A stretch of 6,926 nt of DNA from Woeseiaceae bacterium. GTDB taxonomy: Bacteria; Pseudomonadota; Gammaproteobacteria; Steroidobacterales; Woeseiaceae. Below the pieces are notes generated by a model. The model made no database searches. It was not told the DNA's origin and saw only the letters and a list, made by a program, of their open reading frames with translations. Location of the stretch: NCBI GenBank assembly GCA_013138675.1, contig WTCH01000214.1, forward strand, positions 1 through 6,926, read 5' to 3'. Positions within the stretch are counted from its first letter, which is position 1, and each line of letters begins with the position of its first letter. The position numbers and the translations under genes were made by a program. This document shows, piece by piece, positions 1 to 5,588 of this stretch.

Positions 1-421
1 GCACCGTATCAGTGACATAGATCTTGTCGTCCCACCCAACCGCAATGTCATTGGCGACGGTTGTCTCGAGGGCGATGGTTGCAAGCGGTGCGTAACCAGG
101 CCAACGGAAGATTTTCACCTGGTTATTGTCGATGACGTGCAGTTGGTCACGGACCAATGCCATGCCAAGTGGGGCAGCAAGGCCGTCAACGATTCGCCGT
201 TCTATCACTTCGCCATCTTCACTTAGCAAGGTCAGAAAGCCGTTACCTGTTCCGCGAGAGACGCACATGTTGGAAACGAGCAGTGTGTCGTCGGGCAAGG
301 CCAGTACAGTCTCGGGGTCGCAGAGCTCCCCTTCTACCACCCCGACGATGTCCGCCTGTTCTGGTTCGGGCATTCCGGCGGCGAGCTGGGCGGCGAGTAG
401 TAAGGTAACCCAGTTAGTCAT
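1..421 (-). CDS. SMP-30/gluconolactonase-like beta-propeller protein, N-terminal part (cut by window edge)
   Basis: This reading frame starts with ATG at 421-419 and stays open to base 1, giving 140 residues; the C-terminus lies outside the window. Residues 1-15 look like a signal peptide (MTNWVTLLLAAQLAAG), so the product is probably exported to the periplasm. Two blade-like repeats are visible: PETVLALPDDTLLVSN at about residues 36-51 and ANDIAVGWDDKIYVTDTV at 123-140. The second matches the 'ND-ia-v-dg-iYvtD' pattern of SMP-30/gluconolactonase/NHL propellers, where the Asn and Asp sit near the metal or substrate centre. C34 and C53 could form a disulfide in the periplasm. Such proteins are usually about 280-330 residues, so roughly half is missing. 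It follows the 87-residue gene by 13 bp, with only a weak ribosome site (GAAG), and is probably the third gene of that operon. The substrate cannot be deduced. Confidence 0.72.
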   Translation of the reverse strand, partial: MTNWVTLLLAAQLAAGMPEPEQADIVGVVEGELCDPETVLALPDDTLLVSNMCVSRGTGNGFLTLLSEDGEVIERRIVDGLAAPLGMALVRDQLHVIDNNQVKIFRWPGYAPLATIALETTVANDIAVGWDDKIYVTDTV

Positions 422-434
422 GGATCTTCACTGT

Positions 435-698
435 CTAGTTACAGTTTTTCTCAATCGCCATTTCGCGTTCTTTCAGGGCGGCGAGTTCTTCCTGGCTGAG
501 CGTGCAATTGGCATCATCCCGGCACTGGTAATCCTGTGCCAGTTTGGCCAGGGCGATGCGACAGTTGTAGCCGCCGGTATCTGCGGCTGTGCCGGATTCA
601 GATGAGGCTGCAGCCCAGTTCGTGTAGCCGTACCAGGCGGCCCAACCGATGGCCGCCAGTACAGCGAGGTTAACGATCATCTTGAAAAGCTTTGCCAT
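435..698 (-). CDS. Small single-pass membrane protein with four cysteines, unknown function
   Basis: The product has 87 residues and I do not recognise a family. Residues 1-6 carry two lysines and are followed by one hydrophobic segment at about 7-30 (IVNLAVLAAIGWAAWYGY), which predicts an N-in anchor with the C-terminal part in the periplasm. After a small Ala/Ser/Gly/Thr-rich linker (29-43) comes a compact domain with C46, C59, C65 and C86, enough for two disulfides, and a charged helix-like stretch at about 67-84. It starts 10 bp after the stop of the upstream 129-residue gene and ends 13 bp before the propeller gene, so the three are likely one transcript. No good Shine-Dalgarno sequence precedes the ATG, which suggests coupling to translation of the gene before it. 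The conserved-looking cysteines, codon-like composition and tight spacing support a real gene; its role is unknown. Confidence 0.7.
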   Translation of the reverse strand: MAKLFKMIVNLAVLAAIGWAAWYGYTNWAAASSESGTAADTGGYNCRIALAKLAQDYQCRDDANCTLSQEELAALKEREMAIEKNCN

Positions 699-708
699 AA
701 CAGTGTGG

Positions 709-1098
709 CTACTTTGCCTGGACCAACATTTTCATTGTTTCGGGTTTCACGCCATCAGCTGCCGCCGCTGCCTGGCCTTCCTCGGATTCGAGCATTGCCG
801 TCAGCGCATCCATATCAGCGACCGCGATGATCAGACCGGTCATATTCGGATTGTCGGGGTCCTGGAGCGTGTGCACATGGGCGGCACCGTTGGCCTTGAA
901 CAATTTGTGGCGACTGTCTTCACCTTGCCATGCGGCAAGCCAGTGATCGGCGTCTTTTACTTCATGAGTAATGACGAGGTGTGTCATCGATGCCATCTTC
1001 TCTTTCATGGCATCTTTTTCGTGGTGTTCGGCCACGGTGAGCTGGCTGAAGACCAATGCGATGAGTGCTAACGGGAGTAACAGTTTGAGTCTTTTCAT
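709..1098 (-). CDS. Secreted dimeric alpha/beta-barrel-like (ABM/DUF1330-type fold) protein
   Basis: The product has 129 residues. Residues 1-23 are a clear signal peptide: two basic residues, the hydrophobic run LLLPLALIALVFS, then a TVA-E cleavage-like site. The mature part (about 38-128) resembles the ferredoxin-like dimeric alpha/beta-barrel fold. A first strand MTHLVITHEVKD runs into a DADHWLAAW helix, followed by HVHTLQDPDNPNM, strand GLIIAVADMD, and a final ALTAMLESEEGQAAAAADGV helix and loop. The pattern 'DPDNPN-x-x-gliiaVaDmdal' is typical of ABM- or cyclase-like small proteins. Family knowledge gives only the fold; members range from monooxygenases to ligand-binding proteins, and export is less usual for them. 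The start is well supported by GGAGGA about 9-10 bases upstream. It is the first gene of a leftward three-gene group. Confidence 0.72.
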   Translation of the reverse strand: MKRLKLLLPLALIALVFSQLTVAEHHEKDAMKEKMASMTHLVITHEVKDADHWLAAWQGEDSRHKLFKANGAAHVHTLQDPDNPNMTGLIIAVADMDALTAMLESEEGQAAAAADGVKPETMKMLVQAK

Positions 1099-1107
1099 TG
1101 TTTTACG

Positions 1108-1113
1108 TCCTCC
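1108..1113 (-). promoter_or_regulatory. Strong ribosome binding site of the secreted alpha/beta-barrel gene
   Basis: The minus strand reads GGAGGA here, with 9 bases to the ATG at 1098. It is the best Shine-Dalgarno sequence of the leftward group and fixes the start of its first gene; the two later genes of the group lack a comparable site. Confidence 0.75.
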
Positions 1114-1136
1114 GGGGCAGAATTGCTGCCCATCTA

Positions 1137-1152
1137 CTGCTTATCGTAGCAG
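1137..1152. repeat. Short inverted repeat in the divergent control region
   Basis: CTGCT (1137-1141) and AGCAG (1148-1152) form a perfect 5-bp inverted repeat around a 6-base centre. A second, overlapping pair, CTAC (1134-1137) and GTAG (1146-1149), lies in the same stretch. The repeat sits between two divergent genes and just upstream of a candidate -10 box at 1163, where an operator could act on both directions. It is short enough to occur by chance, so this is a weak call. Confidence 0.25.
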
Positions 1153-1162
1153 AGGAATGGCC

Positions 1163-1168
1163 TATACT
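1163..1168 (+). promoter_or_regulatory. Candidate sigma-70 -10 box for the SRPBCC operon
   Basis: TATACT differs from TATAAT at one position. The expected start of transcription would be near 1175, leaving a leader of about 19 bases that includes the ribosome site at 1182-1190. The -35 region is poor: TTATCG at 1141-1146 has 16-bp spacing and matches only three of six bases, so an activator may be needed or the call may be wrong. Confidence 0.4.
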
Positions 1169-1181
1169 TTGGATAACAGCA

Positions 1182-1190
1182 GAGGAGAGA
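1182..1190 (+). promoter_or_regulatory. Ribosome binding site that decides the SRPBCC start
   Basis: GAGGAGAGA ends 3 bases before the ATG at 1194, with the GGAG core about 6 bases away. It supports 1194 as the start over the in-frame ATG at 1098, which has no such site and would place 32 unrelated residues before the domain. Confidence 0.7.
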
Positions 1191-1193
1191 GCC

Positions 1194-1616
1194 ATGGGAA
1201 GCACGTTTCAGGAAGTCGAAATCGGAGCACCGATTGATGCAGTCTGGAAGGCGATTCGCGACTTTCATGACATGAGTTGGGCACCGAATGTTATTACCAG
1301 CGTCGATGTCGTCGGCAATAAACCCGGTGACAAGCCAGGAGCGGGTCGGGTGCTCAACGGCGCATTCCATGAAACACTGCGGACGCTCGATGACATGGGC
1401 AAAACGTTTACTTACAGCATCGATGATGGGCCATCGCCTGTCTCCAAGGATGAAGTAAGCAACTACGTTGGTCGCGTGCTGGTTGAGCACATGGCATCGG
1501 GCACGCGTGTGGAATGGTCATCGACCTGGAAAGAAAACGATGAGGCAGCCCAGGAGTTTTGCCATACGATTTACGTCGCGATGCTCAATGACATGAAGCA
1601 AAGCCTGGAATCGTAG
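1194..1616 (+). CDS. SRPBCC-family (polyketide cyclase/Bet v 1-like) protein
   Basis: The product has 140 residues and forms a complete single SRPBCC domain. It opens with the family's first strand and helix (VEIGAPIDAVWKAIRDFHDM, residues 7-26, the 'i-ap-e-VW--l-df' pattern). A glycine-rich loop follows (GDKPGAGRVLNG), then the strand ETLRTLDDMGKTFTYSIDDG, the strand RVLVEHMASGTRVEWSSTWK and a long C-terminal helix (AAQEFCHTIYVAMLNDMKQS). Family members bind hydrophobic ligands in a cavity between the sheet and the last helix; some are cyclases or hydrolases, many have no known role. There is no signal peptide, so it is cytoplasmic. It is the first gene of a rightward group, 22 bp before the oxidoreductase, which hints that ligand binding here and redox chemistry there belong to one pathway. 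The ligand is unknown. Confidence 0.85.
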   Translation: MGSTFQEVEIGAPIDAVWKAIRDFHDMSWAPNVITSVDVVGNKPGDKPGAGRVLNGAFHETLRTLDDMGKTFTYSIDDGPSPVSKDEVSNYVGRVLVEHMASGTRVEWSSTWKENDEAAQEFCHTIYVAMLNDMKQSLES

Positions 1617-1638
1617 AACGAAAACAGGCTCCGCCGCG

Positions 1639-2769
1639 ATGTCACGTACACGGATCGTCATCATAGGAGCCACCGGCCATTTTGGTGGTCGCATAGGCCG
1701 TCGCATTCTGGGTGAGCCAAATACCGAGCTCGTCATAACGAGCCGTAGTCTCGGCAAGGTAGAGTCCTTGTCCGCAAAGCTGGCGCAAATGAACGCTGAT
1801 GCGATGGTATCGGCTGCGGCACTCGATCAAACGTCATCGTCGTTCGCTGAAGATCTCGCCGCTCTGCGGCCGGATATCGTCATCCATACCGCGGGTCCGT
1901 ACCAGGGTCAGGGCTATGACGTGGCCAGGTCATGCCTGGCCTGCGGTAGCCACTACATCGATTTGGCCGACGGCCGGGAGTTCGTCGAAGGTTTCGACGC
2001 ATTGCATGAGGATGCCTGTCGAAAAGGCGTTCTGCTTGTTTCTGGCGCGAGCACATTGCCGGGCTTGTCGAGTGCGGTGGTTGATCATGTCCGTGGTGAA
2101 TTTGAGTCCATCCACAGCATTGAGACATCCATTGCACCAGCTCATCAAACACCGCGCGGCGCCGGCACAGTTGCTGCTGTGCTCAGCTATTGTGGTGCGC
2201 CGTTCCAGGTCTTTGAGAACGGCGAGTGGATCACGCGATACGGTTGGCAGGACCTGAAAATGCAACGCTACCCGGAGTTTGGGCGCAGGCTGTCAGGCGC
2301 TTGTGATGTGCCGGATCTTGGATTGTTCCCTGAATACGTAAACGGTGTGCAGACAGTAACGTTTCATGCTGCGCTCGAGGCAACCTGGGAGCAGATCACG
2401 CTTTGGAAGATGGCCTGGGCGACGCGACTCGGAATTGTCAGAAACTGGGAGCGCCTGGTGCCGACATTTCAGAGCGTGAGCGATCGACTCATTAAACTCG
2501 GCTCAACGACCGGTGGCATGCAGATACGCATTGCCGGAGAAGGTGACGACAAGCTGCCAAAGACGCTCATGTGGAACCTGGTGGCACATCAAAATCACGG
2601 CCCTGAGATTCCTTGTGTGCCGGCGCTAATCCTCGCTCGCAAGCTGGCGGCTGGCAGGTTCTCAACAACTGGCGCTTACCCTTGCCTGGGCATGATTTCA
2701 TTGCCCGAGTTCGATGAAGAGATCAGCGACCTGGACATTCACTGGCGTATGGACGAGGTGAACGAATGA
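1639..2769 (+). CDS. Saccharopine-dehydrogenase-type NAD(P)-binding oxidoreductase
   Basis: The product has 376 residues. Residues 4-35 form a Rossmann beta-alpha-beta unit with GATGHFG (10-16), and S35-R36 after the second strand is compatible with NADP binding. HTAGPYQGQGYDVARSCL (83-100), followed by CGSHYIDLADG (102-112), is the family hallmark. SGASTLPGLSSAVVDH (135-150) is the usual link to the second domain, where the substrate would bind. True saccharopine dehydrogenases make or cleave saccharopine in lysine metabolism, but many bacterial relatives act on other, mostly unknown substrates, so I do not assign lysine biosynthesis. There is no signal peptide. The start is fixed by the Rossmann fold beginning at residue 5, although the ribosome site is weak (AGG about 10 bases upstream). 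It lies between the SRPBCC gene (22 bp) and the membrane protein gene (4-base overlap). Confidence 0.85.
   Translation: MSRTRIVIIGATGHFGGRIGRRILGEPNTELVITSRSLGKVESLSAKLAQMNADAMVSAAALDQTSSSFAEDLAALRPDIVIHTAGPYQGQGYDVARSCLACGSHYIDLADGREFVEGFDALHEDACRKGVLLVSGASTLPGLSSAVVDHVRGEFESIHSIETSIAPAHQTPRGAGTVAAVLSYCGAPFQVFENGEWITRYGWQDLKMQRYPEFGRRLSGACDVPDLGLFPEYVNGVQTVTFHAALEATWEQITLWKMAWATRLGIVRNWERLVPTFQSVSDRLIKLGSTTGGMQIRIAGEGDDKLPKTLMWNLVAHQNHGPEIPCVPALILARKLAAGRFSTTGAYPCLGMISLPEFDEEISDLDIHWRMDEVNE
2755..2760 (+). promoter_or_regulatory. Ribosome binding site inside the oxidoreductase gene
   Basis: GAGGTG lies within the last codons of the oxidoreductase gene, 5 bases before the ATG at 2766. Together with the ATGA stop/start overlap it supports coupled translation of the membrane protein. 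Confidence 0.65.
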
Positions 2770-3227
2770 CACTGTATCTGTGGATCAAGCTACTGCACAT
2801 ACTGAGCGCGACGGTTTTGTTTGGCACAGGCATGGGCACGGCCTTTTTCATGTTAAAGGCCTACCTCAGTGCAAATGATGAGGCGATGGCTGTCACGACC
2901 AAGAGTGTCGTGATGGCAGACTGGATTTTCACGACGCCTGCCGTTGTTGTGCAGTTCGCTACCGGCCTTTGGCTCACGCAGCACCTCAATATCTCAATGG
3001 ACTCGGTCTGGTTCAGTACGGTCCTCGGCCTTTTCATCCTTGTGGGTGCATGCTGGGTCCCGGTGGTCTGGATACAGATCCGAATTCGCGACCTGATTGC
3101 AGCCGATGCGGACAGCGACAGCTACCGCGTCCTGATGCGCTGGTGGGTTGCACTTGGCGTTCCGGCATTCACCAGCGTCTTGATCATTTTCTATCTGATG
3201 GTGTCGAAAACCGGCGCATACAGTTGA
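2766..3227 (+). CDS. DUF2269-family integral membrane protein
   Basis: The product has 153 residues and four predicted membrane helices at about 5-30, 47-71, 81-104 and 126-147, matching the DUF2269 family (predicted inner-membrane proteins). Family-like features include LYLWIKLLHILSATVLFGTG near the N-terminus with H11, then ADWIFTTPAVVVQFATG (51-67) and RWWVALGVPAF (125-135). Basic residues between helices 3 and 4 (QIRIRD) suggest that loop faces the cytoplasm. No function is established for the family. A histidine in the first helix recalls haem- or copper-handling membrane proteins such as HemJ or CopD, but that resemblance is only suggestive. The ATG overlaps the stop of the oxidoreductase gene (ATGA), so the two are made together and may cooperate at the membrane. 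The stop is 7 bp from the stop of the opposing DUF885 gene. Confidence 0.85.
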   Translation: MTLYLWIKLLHILSATVLFGTGMGTAFFMLKAYLSANDEAMAVTTKSVVMADWIFTTPAVVVQFATGLWLTQHLNISMDSVWFSTVLGLFILVGACWVPVVWIQIRIRDLIAADADSDSYRVLMRWWVALGVPAFTSVLIIFYLMVSKTGAYS

Positions 3228-3234
3228 GAACCGT

Positions 3235-5067
3235 TCAGCCTGCCTGCTTCGCGGCGATGTATTTCATGACTTGCTCGCGGACAGCGACCAATGGCAACGC
3301 ACCATTCTTTAATATCACGTCATGGAAGTCGCGAATGTCGAATCTGTCACCCAGTGCGTCCTGAGCTTCATCACGCAGGCGCAATAATTCCATCATGCCG
3401 ACCTTGTAGGCCGTAGCCTGGCCGGGCATCACGATATAACGTTCGATTTCGGACGTGACATCGGTCTCGGTGATACCGGTGTTGGTCAGCATGTAGTCGA
3501 TCGCTTCTTCGCGTGTCCAGTACTTGGCATGAAGGCCGGTATCGACAACCAGTCGCACCGCCCGGAAAAGCTCCGCTTGCAGGCGCCCGAGATTGTCGTA
3601 CGGGTCAGACTGGAAGCCCATTTCCCAGGCGAGACGCTCGGCGTACAGGCCCCAGCCCTCAGAGTAGGACGTGAAGCCTGCTTCTTTTCTGAATTCTGGA
3701 ATACCTTCAAGCTCACCCTGGATTGCCAGCTGAAAATGATGCCCCGGTACGCCCTCGTGATACGCGAGAGTGCGCATGCCATACTTGGGCGTTGCCTTGA
3801 TGTCGTACAGGTTGGCGTAAAAGATGCCAGGACGTGAGCCATCGCGTGACGGCGAGTTGTAGTACGCGCCTGGTGCTGTTTTCTCGCTGAATTCTGGAAC
3901 CCTCTTAACTTCGATCAGTGCTTTGGGTTTGATGTTAAACGCTTGCGATATTCCTGTTTCGATCTCTTCGATAATCTTGACGTAGTCCTCGAGAATCTGC
4001 TCCCGGCCTTCGTCCGTATCGGGATAGTAAAAGCGCTCATCCTCGGCAAGTTGGTCAAAAAGAACCTTAACGCCAAGAGACGGGTCGTAACCTTCACTTT
4101 CGAATATGTCCAGCATCTCGGCCTGGATGCGTTCGACTTCGGCTAAGCCTGTTGCATGGATATCTTCGGACGTCAGGTTGGTCGTGGTGTGCGAGCGCAG
4201 CATGTAGTTGTAGAAGGCCTCACCGTCCGGCAGCTTCCACACGCCATCGTCAGTATTGGACTTGGCTTCCAGTTCACTGAAGTAGTTGATGTAACTCCGG
4301 TACGCCGGGTACACGGTGTTCTCGATCTCGGCTTTCGCCGCGTCGAGAAACGCGCTGCGCTCCGCCTCGCCGATCTCGTCGGCTTCTTCGAGTTTGCCCT
4401 TGAATGACACGTACAAGACGTTTTCTTCGACGGGCTGATCAACAAACTCCTGCATAATTTCGAGCGACTTGTCGATAACGAAGGTCGGTGGAATGATGCC
4501 TTTCTCTTCCCGAATCAGGATGCCTTCCATATTCTGGTCCATCTTCGTGTCAATCCTGGAAAGCCGGCTGATGTAGTGCTCCGCGTCTTCGGCAGTATTG
4601 ACGCGATGAAAAGTATCCAGAAAGCGTGGAATGTTGTTCTGCAGGCCGAATAATTGGTTAACCGGGTAGTCGTGGTATCGGTAGCGACGCATCATCTCCG
4701 GGTCGCCCAACAGTTCTTTGAGGACCAATACCGAGAGCATCTCGTCTTCGCTCAGTTCCCCTTCGTCGTATTCATCCACCGTAGCCAGTATGTCCGCCAG
4801 CATCTGAATATCTCGATCGCCGGCTGCCTCAGAATTGTCATTCCATTCTGCATTGTGGCCATTCATGCCCATCTGCTCGAGAATGCCAAGCGAAGTCAAT
4901 ATCTCCGGCTTGTCCCAGATGTACTGGATAAATACGCGGTTGAAATAGTTGTTAACAAAGAATGGTTTTGCGTACCACTCGTGCAAGCCGAACAAAATAC
5001 CGACTGCGAACACGGCGCCGACAGTCAACCCGGCGCGTTTGAAGAATGTTTTTACTTTGCCAGCCAT
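3235..5067 (-). CDS. Membrane-anchored DUF885 protein, predicted zinc metallopeptidase
   Basis: The product has 610 residues, the usual length for DUF885. Residues 1-11 are basic and are followed by one hydrophobic segment (about 13-28), with no lipobox and no obvious cleavage site, so the body is probably held in the periplasm by an N-terminal anchor. The catalytic signature is intact: H437-E438-G-V-P-G-H443, encoded at 3759-3739, then SYSEGWGLYAERLAWEMG (467-484), whose E470 or E477 is the likely third zinc ligand. Downstream is MPGQATAYKVGMMELLRLR (547-565), another family hallmark. DUF885 resembles HExxH peptidases of the M1/M3/M32 type, and peptidase or carboxypeptidase activity is inferred rather than shown. 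The region between about 80 and 400 is helical and acidic. It is transcribed alone, divergent from the deaminase gene. The ribosome site is weak (GGACGA close to the ATG). The opposite strand has long open frames, which are shadows. Confidence 0.9.
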   Translation of the reverse strand: MAGKVKTFFKRAGLTVGAVFAVGILFGLHEWYAKPFFVNNYFNRVFIQYIWDKPEILTSLGILEQMGMNGHNAEWNDNSEAAGDRDIQMLADILATVDEYDEGELSEDEMLSVLVLKELLGDPEMMRRYRYHDYPVNQLFGLQNNIPRFLDTFHRVNTAEDAEHYISRLSRIDTKMDQNMEGILIREEKGIIPPTFVIDKSLEIMQEFVDQPVEENVLYVSFKGKLEEADEIGEAERSAFLDAAKAEIENTVYPAYRSYINYFSELEAKSNTDDGVWKLPDGEAFYNYMLRSHTTTNLTSEDIHATGLAEVERIQAEMLDIFESEGYDPSLGVKVLFDQLAEDERFYYPDTDEGREQILEDYVKIIEEIETGISQAFNIKPKALIEVKRVPEFSEKTAPGAYYNSPSRDGSRPGIFYANLYDIKATPKYGMRTLAYHEGVPGHHFQLAIQGELEGIPEFRKEAGFTSYSEGWGLYAERLAWEMGFQSDPYDNLGRLQAELFRAVRLVVDTGLHAKYWTREEAIDYMLTNTGITETDVTSEIERYIVMPGQATAYKVGMMELLRLRDEAQDALGDRFDIRDFHDVILKNGALPLVAVREQVMKYIAAKQAG

Positions 5068-5123
5068 TTCGTCCGACTCTCATATGAACAACGTTACAAG
5101 ATAGCACCATTTCGCCGGGCGGT

Positions 5124-5129
5124 TATAAT
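5124..5129 (+). promoter_or_regulatory. Perfect -10 box directly before the cytosine deaminase start
   Basis: TATAAT matches the sigma-70 consensus at all six positions and ends 7 bases before the ATG at 5137. Transcription would be expected to start at about 5136-5137, so the mRNA would be leaderless or nearly so. I see no good -35 box at 16-18 bp spacing (5101-5106 reads ATAGCA) and no extended TG motif, which lowers confidence. Confidence 0.4.
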
Positions 5130-5136
5130 CTCCAGT

Positions 5137-5574
5137 ATGGACGCATACCTGACAGCAGCCATCGAAGAAGCCCGCAAAGGCGTGAGCGCGGGCGGCATAC
5201 CCATTGGGTCTGTGCTCGTGGTCGACGGCGAGATCGTCGGACGAGGTCACAATCAACGCGTCCAGCAGGGCAGTTCGGTGTTGCACGCCGAGATGGACTG
5301 CCTCGAGAACACAGGGCGACTCAGCGCATCGACCTACCGCAAGGCCACACTGTATTCCACGCTATCGCCCTGTGACATGTGCAGCGGCGCTATACTTCTT
5401 TACGGTATTCCCAAAGTTGTCGTGGGCGAGAACCAGACGTTTCAGGGACCGGAAGTGTATTTGCGATCGCGCGGCGTTGAAATTGAGGTTCTGAACGACC
5501 AGGACTGCATTCGGATGATGCGAGATTTCATCCTCGCAAATCCGGTGCTGTGGAATGAAGACATTGGCGAATAA
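5137..5574 (+). CDS. Cytosine deaminase of the fungal FCY1 type
   Basis: The product has 145 residues and belongs to the zinc-dependent cytidine/deoxycytidylate deaminase superfamily, predicted to convert cytosine to uracil and ammonia for pyrimidine salvage in the cytoplasm. The zinc site is complete: H50-A-E52 and the P78-C79-D-M-C82 motif, with E52 as the proton shuttle. From memory it closely follows yeast FCY1, sharing GRGHN, LENTGRL, TLSPCDMC, the YGIPK-VVVGEN segment with F102 (yeast F114), and a C-terminus ending EDIGE. D142 corresponds to the yeast residue that contacts the cytosine amino group. In the lid, yeast W-F-E-D is W-N-E-D here (N140). This argues for a cytosine deaminase rather than the tRNA adenosine deaminase TadA. 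The start at 5137 fits the family but has no Shine-Dalgarno sequence. The PIN-like gene follows after 14 bp. Confidence 0.88.
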   Translation: MDAYLTAAIEEARKGVSAGGIPIGSVLVVDGEIVGRGHNQRVQQGSSVLHAEMDCLENTGRLSASTYRKATLYSTLSPCDMCSGAILLYGIPKVVVGENQTFQGPEVYLRSRGVEIEVLNDQDCIRMMRDFILANPVLWNEDIGE

Positions 5575-5588
5575 GAGAGAAAGAACTC

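Noticed and set aside
126..605. Plus-strand open frame of 159 codons
   Set aside because: It crosses the minus-strand propeller and four-cysteine genes, its Ser/Arg/Pro-rich composition is typical of an antisense shadow, and it has no ribosome site or domain.
1098..1193. Upstream ATG extending the SRPBCC protein by 32 residues
   Set aside because: The extension covers the divergent promoter region and overlaps the start of the opposite gene by one base; the strong ribosome site and domain start both point to 1194.
5098..5106. Extended -10 like motif (TGCTATCTT on the minus strand) for the DUF885 gene
   Set aside because: Only four of six bases match in the -10 core and no -35 box could be paired with it, so it is too weak to list as a feature.
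4654..5136. Long plus-strand open frame running in phase into the deaminase, as if the deaminase had a 161-residue N-terminal extension
   Set aside because: The extension is antisense to the DUF885 gene, has no domain-like sequence, and homology to FCY1 begins right after the ATG at 5137.
5137..5574. Deaminase gene as tadA (tRNA adenosine deaminase)
   Set aside because: The residues around the zinc site, the F102 loop and the C-terminal EDIGE lid follow FCY1 rather than TadA.
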